Assembly (NCBI GenBank): GCA_030616935.1
Contig: JAUWWJ010000153.1
Span: 1 to 5,276 of the forward strand
Reading direction: 5' to 3'
Source of the DNA: Planctomycetaceae bacterium
GTDB lineage: Bacteria; Planctomycetota; Planctomycetia; Pirellulales; UBA1268
Length of the DNA: 5,276 bases
This document shows, piece after piece, positions 1 through 5,276 of the stretch. A program made the translations under genes and the position numbers. Each line of letters starts with the position of its first letter. Positions within the stretch are counted from its first letter, which is position 1. The notes under the pieces are model-generated. The model was not told where the DNA came from, ran no database searches, and was given only the letters and a program-made list of their open reading frames with translations.

Positions 1-75
1 CACCCTGTTATTGTCGATGGCATGCTCTACGTCCGCGACGGAGACAATATGTTCTGCTACGACATTCGAAAGTAA
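1..75 (+). CDS. C-terminal end of a PQQ-like beta-propeller repeat protein (partial)
   Basis: The first reading frame is open from the window edge to a TAA stop at 73-75, giving the last 24 residues of a protein whose start lies to the left. The tail contains VDGMLYVRDGDNMFCYDIRK. The pattern 'P.i.dG.lyvR....l.cydi' is typical of the last blade of PQQ-binding-like/BamB-type beta-propellers, where each repeat pairs a 'v.dG.lYv' strand with a 'l.ald' strand. Such proteins are abundant in planctomycetes and are usually exported, but no signal peptide or other repeat can be checked here. The stop is 6 bp from the stop of the convergent kinase gene. That a gene ends here is fairly sure; the family rests on one blade-like segment and remains tentative. 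Confidence 0.6.
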   Translation, partial: HPVIVDGMLYVRDGDNMFCYDIRK

Positions 76-81
76 AGTGTT

Positions 82-486
82 CTACAAGACGCTACAAAAC
101 AATCTGTAGAGTGCCGGCACAAAGATACATAGCCCGATCACAACAGCAGTTCCTGACGCCAGGAGAACGGCCGCACTGGCAATGTCCAGTGCATCACGTA
201 ATCGTGGATGAAACTGTGTATCAACGGCACGTGCCAGTGACTCAATCGCTGTATTGAATGTTTCTGCAACCAGCACCATCCCAATGGCAGCGACAATGAG
301 TCCCCATTCAATTATTGTCACACTGAACACAGTGGCAGAACCAACAGCGACACATGCAATGAATGTGTGGATTGCAAAACTATGTTGTGTGCGAAAAGCA
401 CGTTGAAGGCCTCGCAGTGCATGACCAAACTTATTTTTCCAAGAATGAGAACGGAGTCGACTACGCATAGAAAGTCTCGCTAGCAC
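82..486 (-). CDS. dgkA: Diacylglycerol kinase / undecaprenol kinase family membrane protein
   Basis: This is a small integral inner-membrane kinase of the prokaryotic DgkA family. It would phosphorylate diacylglycerol or undecaprenol with ATP, recycling lipid intermediates of envelope synthesis. At 134 residues it is slightly longer than the usual 120-130. A basic N-terminus (about 1-32) leads to a surface segment TQHSFAIH (33-40). Three hydrophobic stretches follow (about 41-57, 60-74, 102-124). The family signature sits between the second and third: E75, then N78-T-A-I-E82, corresponding to E69, N72 and E76 of the E. coli enzyme. The third helix begins ALDIASAAVLLAS, where the family normally has AKD; the usual lysine is Leu100, while D101 is kept. 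The start is a GTG with AGG five bases upstream; an internal ATG at 466-468 (residue 7) is an alternative and loses nothing conserved. The gene follows the peroxiredoxin gene by 26 bp on the same strand, so cotranscription is likely. Substrate choice (diacylglycerol or undecaprenol) cannot be decided from sequence. Confidence 0.9.
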   Translation of the reverse strand: MLARLSMRSRLRSHSWKNKFGHALRGLQRAFRTQHSFAIHTFIACVAVGSATVFSVTIIEWGLIVAAIGMVLVAETFNTAIESLARAVDTQFHPRLRDALDIASAAVLLASGTAVVIGLCIFVPALYRLFCSVL

Positions 487-512
487 AACGACCTAATCCC
501 GTCCATGAAAAA

Positions 513-1043
513 TCAGCCGACCTTTACGTATGGATCGCCCTTCTTCCAGTTGCACGGGCACAGTTCATCACTTTGAAGGGCATCAAGTACGCGTATGACT
601 TCAGCGACATTTCGGCCAACGCGCCCTTGATTCACATCAACCCATTGGATCACGCCGTTGGGATCAACAATAAATGTTGCCCGCTGACAGTATCCTTCTG
701 TTTGCTCGAGTATACCGAGTTCAGCGCCCAGCTTTTGGGCTGCTATCAGTGGGTATGCAAGATCTTTTAGATCTGCATGGGATCGTCGCCACATCATATG
801 ACACCATTCGTTATCGGTGCTGCCACCCACAACACTCGTATCACGATCTGAAAATGATTTGAGTTGTTTGTTGAACTCAGCTAATTCCGTAGGACAAACA
901 AACGTAAAATCTTTTGGGTAAAAAAAGAACACCGTCCACTTCCCTGAATAGTCAGCCGATGTGAGCAACTTGATGTCTTCCTTTTCCGTACCGGTACAGG
1001 CTTGGACAGAAAACTGGGGAAACTCGTCGCCAACTGTAAGCAT
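513..1043 (-). CDS. ahpC: Peroxiredoxin, AhpC/Prx1-type 2-Cys
   Basis: This is a cytoplasmic thiol peroxidase that reduces hydrogen peroxide, organic hydroperoxides and possibly peroxynitrite. It is complete at 176 residues, close to the usual 170-200. The thioredoxin-fold core includes the hallmark segment FYPKDFTFVCPTE: T47 and peroxidatic cysteine C50 form the catalytic PxxxTxxC motif (P43, T47, C50). R121 in RATFIVDPNGVI is the conserved active-site arginine. The C-terminus has DELCPCNWKKGD, placing the resolving cysteine at C162 as in typical 2-Cys enzymes (xCPxxW). Further cysteines at 16, 81, 119 and 164 are more than usual; C164 makes a CxC with C162. The ATG start is supported by a GGAGAG ribosome site six bases upstream and by the family's N-terminus (VGDEFPQFSV). 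No dedicated reductase (AhpF, AhpD, thioredoxin) lies in the window. It heads a probable two-gene unit with the kinase downstream and is divergent from the GalT-like gene. The symbol is by subfamily; Prx1/tsa would be equally fair. Confidence 0.93.
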   Translation of the reverse strand: MLTVGDEFPQFSVQACTGTEKEDIKLLTSADYSGKWTVFFFYPKDFTFVCPTELAEFNKQLKSFSDRDTSVVGGSTDNEWCHMMWRRSHADLKDLAYPLIAAQKLGAELGILEQTEGYCQRATFIVDPNGVIQWVDVNQGRVGRNVAEVIRVLDALQSDELCPCNWKKGDPYVKVG

Positions 1044-1215
1044 GGTGTTCTCTCCGAATGTCTAGAAATCTGTGTATACGGTTTTGCCGAAATGCACTCT
1101 GATGAATCACACTTTGTAACCCAACTTGTTATAGGCTCTGAGTGTACGGGCGACGATTGTAGCGTTCAATAAGAGGGTCGTTTTCCCCTTTCCAATTCAT
1201 TCGAGTAGTTCACGC
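1044..1215. promoter_or_regulatory. Divergent intergenic region between peroxiredoxin and galT-like genes
   Basis: This 172-bp spacer separates two genes transcribed away from each other, so it should carry both promoters. On the minus strand a TATACA hexamer (complement of 1075-1080) lies about 30 bases before the peroxiredoxin start, but no good -35 is seen 16-18 bases upstream of it. On the plus strand TTATAG at 1129-1134 is the best -10-like hexamer for the galT-like gene, again without a clear -35. I see no convincing operator dyad and would not assign OxyR or PerR control from this. The promoter role is inferred from gene arrangement, not from strong motifs. Confidence 0.4.
1050..1055 (-). 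promoter_or_regulatory. Ribosome binding site of the peroxiredoxin gene
   Basis: On the minus strand the sequence reads GGAGAGAACACC immediately before the ATG at 1043-1041. GGAGAG is a good Shine-Dalgarno match with six bases of spacing. It is the clearest ribosome site in the window and fixes the peroxiredoxin start. The GalT-like and GH57 genes have only weak purine patches at that distance. Confidence 0.6.
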
Positions 1216-2256
1216 ATGTCCTTCTCATTCGATCATTCGAGAGAGCCCACAGTTCACTATGACCCTCTTGCAGACCGGAATATTTTTCTCGCACCACGAC
1301 GTGCTGACCGACCGAATACCCTTTTGAATTGCCTGCAAGCAGACTGTCCGTTCTGTATAGAGAATTCGTGTCTCACTCCTGATCCAGTTCAACAGTGGCC
1401 AACAATCGACTCTCAGAATTGGAAATCGAGGATTATTCCCAATGCCTATCCTGTTGTTGAGATGAAGCCGTCTGCGCAGGGCAGTGATAATGCCGATACA
1501 TCAAAGACAAAATTCGTGCATGCCTCTGGTGTGCATGAAGTGGTCATCGAGTCACCCCACCACATTGAGTCGGTTCTTGAAGTCCCTTTTGATGATTGGG
1601 TTGGCGTCTGGAAACTCTGCCAGCAGCGAATGAAACAACTCGCTGCCAATCCTGAAATCGTATGGGCAACCCTTTTCAAAAACGGTGGCATTCAGGCAGG
1701 AGCTTCCCTGGCACATGTCCATAGCCAACTGATTGCGATTGACCGCACGCCACCAACAATCTCAACAAAGTGTCAGCAGGTCATTCGTCAACCAAACCTA
1801 TTCGAAAACATTTTGTCTGATGCAGAGAGTGAGAACCGTATTGTTCACACGTATAAGAGTTTCGTGGCGATCGTTCCATCAGCACCCCGCCAGCCTTTTG
1901 AGGTGTGGCTCATCCGTAACGAACCTTCCTGTTTTTTCCATACTGAGCCCCATAATCAGATGCAAGAGGTCGCACACTTTACCCAACAATTTGTGGCAGC
2001 TATCAACAAGTTGATACCCAACGCGAGCTACAATTGGTGGCTTCATCAATTTCCGTTTGTCCCATCTCTTTTACTCGAAAAAGCTGCTGCTCATTGGCAT
2101 TGGCACCTTGAGGTTCTCCCACGGATTGCGCCCATTGCCGGATTTGAACTCGGCACCGGATATCACATCTCAACAATTTCCCCAGATGAAGCGGCAGGTT
2201 TGCTTCGTGAAACTGGTTTTTGGAAAGAGCCAGAGCAATCCAGACAAGGATCCTGA
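1216..2256 (+). CDS. galT: Galactose-1-phosphate uridylyltransferase-like nucleotidylyltransferase
   Basis: This is a cytoplasmic HIT-superfamily enzyme of the GalT branch. GalT moves UMP between UDP-glucose and galactose-1-phosphate through a uridylyl-histidine intermediate; some relatives act instead as ADP-glucose phosphorylases. The 346-residue length matches GalT. Visible in order are an N-terminal segment with DPLADRNIFLAPRRADRP (16-33), a CPFC zinc motif (C44, C47), IIPNAYPVVE (73-82), GVHEVVIESPHH (105-116, with H116 matching E. coli zinc ligand H115), and NGGIQAGASLAHVHSQ (156-171). In the last of these, H167 would be a zinc ligand and H169 the nucleophile, with Q171 matching E. coli Q168. 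The C-terminal half has PSAPRQPFEVWLI, then HWHWHLEVLPR followed by GFELGTG and a PDEAAGLLR end. The start codon is supported by family alignment; only a weak GAG patch lies upstream. The GH57 gene follows 149 bp downstream on the same strand. No galK, galE or galM is present, so a galactose-specific role is unproven and the symbol denotes the family. Confidence 0.85.
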   Translation: MSFSFDHSREPTVHYDPLADRNIFLAPRRADRPNTLLNCLQADCPFCIENSCLTPDPVQQWPTIDSQNWKSRIIPNAYPVVEMKPSAQGSDNADTSKTKFVHASGVHEVVIESPHHIESVLEVPFDDWVGVWKLCQQRMKQLAANPEIVWATLFKNGGIQAGASLAHVHSQLIAIDRTPPTISTKCQQVIRQPNLFENILSDAESENRIVHTYKSFVAIVPSAPRQPFEVWLIRNEPSCFFHTEPHNQMQEVAHFTQQFVAAINKLIPNASYNWWLHQFPFVPSLLLEKAAAHWHWHLEVLPRIAPIAGFELGTGYHISTISPDEAAGLLRETGFWKEPEQSRQGS

Positions 2257-2257
2257 C

Positions 2258-2289
2258 ACCGGCCAACTTCCCTAGTCCCTAGAGCCGGT
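2258..2289 (+). other. Nested inverted repeat after the galT-like stop (possible RNA hairpin)
   Basis: ACCGGC (2258-2263) is complementary to GCCGGT (2284-2289). Inside that loop a second pair, CTAG (2272-2275) and CTAG (2279-2282), flanks TCC. This could fold as an RNA stem just beyond the galT-like stop. No T-run follows, so it does not qualify as an intrinsic terminator; it might attenuate read-through or protect a 3' end. Short arms of this size can arise by chance. Confidence 0.3.
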
Positions 2290-2370
2290 ATGACCTTTAC
2301 GGTAATACGGCTACGTGCTTCATAGAATCTGTGAATAGCGTTTGGCGCGGATTCCAGAAAACATGAAAAT

Positions 2371-2404
2371 CGTAAAGTTCACATCGACTCTGGAATGCTT
2401 TACG
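2371..2404 (+). repeat. Inverted repeat CGTAAAG...CTTTACG directly before the GH57 start
   Basis: CGTAAAG at 2371-2377 and CTTTACG at 2398-2404 are perfect 7-bp inverted copies with a 20-bp spacer. The right arm ends one base before the GH57 ATG. A further direct copy of CTTTACG lies upstream at 2295-2301. The arrangement fits either an operator or an mRNA stem that could occlude the start codon. No regulator is known from the window, so the role is open. Confidence 0.4.
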
Positions 2405-2405
2405 T

Positions 2406-4595
2406 ATGCACCCCGCTGTTCGCTTTGTTTTTGTTCTCCATGACCATCAGCCTGTTGGGAACTTTCATGATGTTGTGGAAGATGCCTATCAAAAAAGCTA
2501 TCTCCCTTTTCTTGATTTACTGCAGTGTCATCCGGCTATTCGGATTGCATTACACACAAGTGGACCACTTGCTGAATGGCTCGAGATTAACCATCCTGAA
2601 TATCTCGACCGCTTGGCTTCCTTAGCCGCAGCAAGGCAAGTTGAAATTGTTGGTGGTGGATTTTCTGAACCGATACTCGCCATGTTGCCCGCGCGCGATC
2701 GAATCGGCCAGATTCGTCGGTACAACCACTGGCTTGAGCAACGTCTCCAGACCACAGTCACAGGCATGTGGGTTGCCGAAAGAGTCTGGGATTCGGGCAT
2801 GACAGCCGATCTCGCTACGGCTGGTGTCGAGTGGACTATCCTCGATGACTTCCACTTCAAGGCTGCTGGACTTCCCAATGAAGCGCTCGACCGTTATTGG
2901 ATCACTGAGTCCGATGGTCGCACCATTGGTGTATTTCCGGGCAGTGAACATCTGCGGTATGTTATTCCGTTCGCATCGCCAGATGAAACCATTGAACACC
3001 TTCGTTTCCTCGCCTCACGCAGACAGGGCGCTTTGGCTGTCTTCAGTGATGACGGAGAGAAATTTGGAGTCTGGCCGGGTACGCACAAAACCTGTTTTCA
3101 GGATGGTTGGTTACAACGGTTCTTTGGTCTCCTTGAAGCGAATCAAGACTGGATCACGATGGCACTCCCGTCTGATGTGATTCGAAGTGATCCACCAGGT
3201 GGAACAATCTGGCTACCAGAATGCAGTTATCGTGAGATGACTGAATGGGCTCTTCAACCTGAGCAACAAGTCGCGTGTGTCAAAGCACGTCAAAATACAA
3301 AAAGCGATCCAACCCAGTCACTTCTTGTTCCATTTGTTCGTGGTGGATCCTGGAAAAACTTTCGCTATCGATACCCTGAAGCCAATGAGATGTATGCCCG
3401 GATGATGGTGGTGAGTAATCGGCTTGCCCGACTCTCTGATGAGTCAATCAATGACAAGACTGCGTACCAACAAGCCGTTACATCGCTCTATCGAGGTCAG
3501 TGTAATTGTGCGTATTGGCACGGTGCTTTTGGTGGCATCTACCTGCCACATCTGCGAAATGCAGTTTATAGGGAATTAATCACAGCGGAGAATGCACTGG
3601 ATCGCGCTGAAGGTCGGCCAGCTACATGGGTGGAAGCTGTAGGTTCAGACTATGACTTCGACAGCAAAACGGAAGTTCGACTTTCCAATGAACATATTGA
3701 TCTCTGGCTGGATCCCTCTGTCGGTGGAATGCTGTATGAGTTTGATCTCCGGAAACAGCGTCACAATCTTCTTGCAACGCTCGACCGTCGTCAGGAGGCC
3801 TATCATGATCAAGTTCTTGTAGGCCCCGGTGAAGCGCGAAGTATTGTTGATCCTTCCCAACTCGCTGCGTTTAAGCATGAAGGGCTTGCCGAAAAGATTC
3901 AGTATGACGAGAACCGACGGAAAAGTTGTATTGACCATTTCTTTGATATTGACGTATCAGCAGCAGACATCGTCTCCGGAAAAGCAATGGAACGTGGTGA
4001 TTTTTCCACAGGATCATACGAGGCAAGTATCCGCCGCAATCCAGATCGAATGCAGGTACTCTTGTCACGAAAGGGCAATGTGTGGGGGATTCCATTAACC
4101 CTTTCAAAAGCCATCACACTCTCAGCCGGGTCTGACACTGTTGAAATTGGATATCGGCTGAAAGACTTGCCTGACAACTTCTGCCAGCATTTAGCTATTG
4201 AGTTCAACTTTGCCGGTCTTCCTTCACGCACCACTGGTCGCTGTTTTCGAAATAAAGATGGCTTGGATCTTGGACATCTTGGAACTCATCTTGATCTCAA
4301 GGAAACATCTCATCTCAGCCTCGAGGATGACTGGCTTAACATTCAGGCCACCCTCGACTGCAGTGTGGCAAGTAATGGTGGACATGCCGGAATGTGGACA
4401 TTTCCAATCGAGTCGGTCAGTCAATCAGAGGGTGGCTTTGAACTCATTCATCAGTCGACAGTCGTCATGCCTCACTGGATTGTCACGCCTGATGCAAGTG
4501 GGTGCTGGCAAGTCGTTATTAAGCTGTCGGTTACTGGTCTTGCTGAAGCCACCAAATCATTTGATCAGGCAAAAAATATCAGTGCGAGCTTCTAA
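2406..4595 (+). CDS. GH57 4-alpha-glucanotransferase / alpha-amylase family protein
   Basis: This is a retaining glycoside hydrolase family 57 enzyme that cleaves and usually re-joins alpha-1,4-glucan chains such as glycogen and maltodextrin. No signal peptide is visible, so it is probably cytoplasmic. The N-terminal catalytic barrel (about 4-300) carries the family's conserved regions: HDHQP (12-16), VEIVGGGFSEPIL (79-91), WVAERVWD with nucleophile E125, and FSDDGEKFGVWPGT with acid/base D216. The 91-residue E-to-D spacing equals that of the Thermococcus litoralis glucanotransferase (E123, D214). The middle helical domain includes QCNCAYWHGAFGGIYLPHLR (365-384), and a C-terminal beta-rich domain (about 415-729) matches the AmyA/4-alpha-glucanotransferase C-domain. 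At 729 residues it is somewhat longer than the 659 of the Thermococcus enzyme. The start is firm: the first stop upstream in frame is at 2373-2375 with no start codon between, and residue 5 onward already matches the family. It follows the galT-like gene and converges with bioD, 8 bp stop to stop. Transferase or hydrolase activity cannot be decided from sequence. Confidence 0.93.
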   Translation: MHPAVRFVFVLHDHQPVGNFHDVVEDAYQKSYLPFLDLLQCHPAIRIALHTSGPLAEWLEINHPEYLDRLASLAAARQVEIVGGGFSEPILAMLPARDRIGQIRRYNHWLEQRLQTTVTGMWVAERVWDSGMTADLATAGVEWTILDDFHFKAAGLPNEALDRYWITESDGRTIGVFPGSEHLRYVIPFASPDETIEHLRFLASRRQGALAVFSDDGEKFGVWPGTHKTCFQDGWLQRFFGLLEANQDWITMALPSDVIRSDPPGGTIWLPECSYREMTEWALQPEQQVACVKARQNTKSDPTQSLLVPFVRGGSWKNFRYRYPEANEMYARMMVVSNRLARLSDESINDKTAYQQAVTSLYRGQCNCAYWHGAFGGIYLPHLRNAVYRELITAENALDRAEGRPATWVEAVGSDYDFDSKTEVRLSNEHIDLWLDPSVGGMLYEFDLRKQRHNLLATLDRRQEAYHDQVLVGPGEARSIVDPSQLAAFKHEGLAEKIQYDENRRKSCIDHFFDIDVSAADIVSGKAMERGDFSTGSYEASIRRNPDRMQVLLSRKGNVWGIPLTLSKAITLSAGSDTVEIGYRLKDLPDNFCQHLAIEFNFAGLPSRTTGRCFRNKDGLDLGHLGTHLDLKETSHLSLEDDWLNIQATLDCSVASNGGHAGMWTFPIESVSQSEGGFELIHQSTVVMPHWIVTPDASGCWQVVIKLSVTGLAEATKSFDQAKNISASF

Positions 4596-4603
4596 CGTGC
4601 CTT

Positions 4604-5276
4604 CTACGGCTGCAGCTTTGATGGCATGTATAACTGTGCCGCAATTGCTTGCCAATCCACGAAGGGTTCAATTGTTGAGGCCTCGTAGCCGAGACCACAA
4701 ACAACAATATGAGGAAGTCTTCTTTGCAATTCTACTTGCGACTGAAGCGCGATGACCTCAGGGCTCTCTGGCTTTTGGTTCTCACCATGGTGGCCAGCTT
4801 CCAACTGAGAAAGCACAACTGCCGAAACAGTCAGGCCCACTGACTCAGCGGCCGTCACTGCGGTCAATGTTCGACCGATAGCCCCGAGACGACTGCTGTC
4901 TACGATAACCACAGGTATTTGAAAATCTCGAGCCAGATCTGCATTCAGTGTTTGGTGGCTAAGCGGTGAAAATAACCCACCCGCTCCCTCGATCACCACC
5001 ACGTCTGCACGCATATGAGGATACAGACCCTGACGGAGAAGGGCGTCATCAATCTGGCTTCCCTCAGCAGCAGCAGCCTGTTCCGGTGCAACAGGAAGTT
5101 GAAACGATTGCGGGCAGACATCATCGCGGGTCCCGGCATTTCCAGAGGCACTCCACAGGCGATCAATATCTGATGGACCAGACTGAACACCACTTGCCAC
5201 AGGCTTGTACGCTCGGCAATCAATCCTATGCAAAACACACTGTTGTAAGATCGCGACAGCAACTGCTGTCTTCCCA
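4604..5276 (-). CDS. bioD: Dethiobiotin synthetase, N-terminus cut by the window edge
   Basis: This is a cytoplasmic ATP-dependent carboxylase-type enzyme that closes the ureido ring of dethiobiotin from 7,8-diaminononanoate and CO2, the penultimate step of biotin synthesis. The frame is open from the right edge to a TAG at 4606-4604, giving 223 visible residues. The first three, G-K-T, are the end of the P-loop (GTDTGVGKT in the family), so only some 12-15 residues are missing. A TTG at 5233 is not the true start. Using window numbering (G = 1), K2 and K24 in RAYKPVASG have the same 22-residue spacing as K15 and K37 of E. coli BioD, and S28 matches S41. D36 matches the SD motif (D54) after a shorter loop. 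EGAGGLFSPLS starts at E96 (E. coli E115). NADLARDFQIPVVIVDSSRLGAIGRT continues the fold, in the position of E. coli VILVVGVKLGCIN. The usual adenine-contacting Asn (VxN) appears replaced in VVLSQ. The gene runs toward the GH57 gene; its upstream neighbours are outside the window. Confidence 0.9.
   Translation of the reverse strand, partial: GKTAVAVAILQQCVLHRIDCRAYKPVASGVQSGPSDIDRLWSASGNAGTRDDVCPQSFQLPVAPEQAAAAEGSQIDDALLRQGLYPHMRADVVVIEGAGGLFSPLSHQTLNADLARDFQIPVVIVDSSRLGAIGRTLTAVTAAESVGLTVSAVVLSQLEAGHHGENQKPESPEVIALQSQVELQRRLPHIVVCGLGYEASTIEPFVDWQAIAAQLYMPSKLQP

Larger units (their letters stand above)
2257..2405 (+). promoter_or_regulatory. Intergenic leader upstream of the GH57 gene
   Basis: This is a 149-bp spacer between two same-strand genes. 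It is long enough for a separate promoter or a processed leader. The best sigma70-like pair I find is TTGGCG (2342-2347), 17 bases, then GAAAAT (2365-2370), which is a weak match. Three copies of the 7-mer CTTTACG occur here: direct at 2295-2301 and 2398-2404, inverted (CGTAAAG) at 2371-2377. A nested dyad sits just after the galT-like stop. Whether the GH57 gene is read from its own promoter or by read-through cannot be settled by eye. Confidence 0.3.

Noticed and set aside
81..110. Inverted repeat TCTACA...TGTAGA near the kinase gene end, considered as a bidirectional terminator.
   Set aside because: The arms are six bases and AT-rich, the 18-base loop is long, there is no T-run, and it lies within kinase coding sequence.
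522..532. CTTTACGTATG at 522-532 is identical to 2398-2408 at the GH57 start.
   Set aside because: The first copy is antisense coding sequence for the peroxiredoxin tail (PYVKV). A single shared 11-mer over 5 kb is weak evidence of a shared element.
1092..1172. A 26-codon plus-strand reading frame in the spacer before the galT-like gene (starts MHSDESHF).
   Set aside because: No Shine-Dalgarno sequence precedes it, no known leader-peptide features are seen, and a frame this short is expected by chance in 172 bp.
2363..2443. A 26-codon plus-strand frame (starts MKIVKFTS, ends with a CSLCFC cluster) overlapping the GH57 start in another frame.
   Set aside because: It has no ribosome site, most of its second half is a frame-shifted shadow of the GH57 coding sequence, and its cysteines come from that shadow.
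4198..4755. A 185-codon plus-strand frame bridging the end of the GH57 gene and bioD.
   Set aside because: It lies in the wrong frame of one strong gene and antisense to another, both with clear family motifs, and its translation resembles no family.
4993..5262. An 89-codon minus-strand frame at the right edge.
   Set aside because: It overlaps bioD in another frame of the same strand. The bioD frame carries the GKT, YKPVASG and EGAGG motifs, so this is a shadow.

Overview
The window is ordinary bacterial housekeeping and carbohydrate-metabolism DNA. It is densely packed, with roughly balanced base composition by eye. It holds four complete protein genes and two genes cut by the window edges. 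I see no RNA genes, insertion sequences, CRISPR arrays or phage genes. The family mix suggests a Gram-negative-like bacterium, most plausibly a planctomycete or relative. That mix is a PQQ-type beta-propeller C-terminus, a GalT-like protein beside a GH57 glucanotransferase, a DgkA of the TQ.SF.IH type and an AhpC-like peroxiredoxin ending in CPCNW. The taxonomic guess rests on protein style only and is tentative.

Layout: the last 24 codons of a plus-strand gene (1-75) run into two minus-strand genes. These are a peroxiredoxin (513-1043) followed 26 bp downstream by a diacylglycerol/undecaprenol kinase (82-486), probably one transcription unit. A 172-bp spacer (1044-1215) separates the peroxiredoxin from a divergent plus-strand pair: a GalT-family nucleotidylyltransferase (1216-2256) and, after 149 bp, a GH57 4-alpha-glucanotransferase/alpha-amylase (2406-4595). 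A dethiobiotin synthetase gene (bioD) converges from the right edge on the minus strand. Its stop lies 8 bp from the glucanotransferase stop, and its N-terminus is cut off inside the P-loop.

Functional reading: the GalT-like and GH57 proteins form a plausible alpha-glucan (glycogen/maltodextrin) module. The GH57 enzyme would remodel or shorten the glucan, and the GalT-like enzyme would exchange sugar-1-phosphates with nucleotide sugars. The peroxiredoxin handles peroxides in the cytoplasm, the kinase recycles lipid carriers at the inner membrane, and BioD belongs to biotin synthesis. Nothing links these last three to the glucan pair beyond proximity.

I looked for an undescribed system and did not find a convincing one. 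The points most worth a second look are the GalT-GH57 pairing, a repeated CTTTACG motif around the GH57 start, and residue substitutions in the kinase, the peroxiredoxin and BioD.
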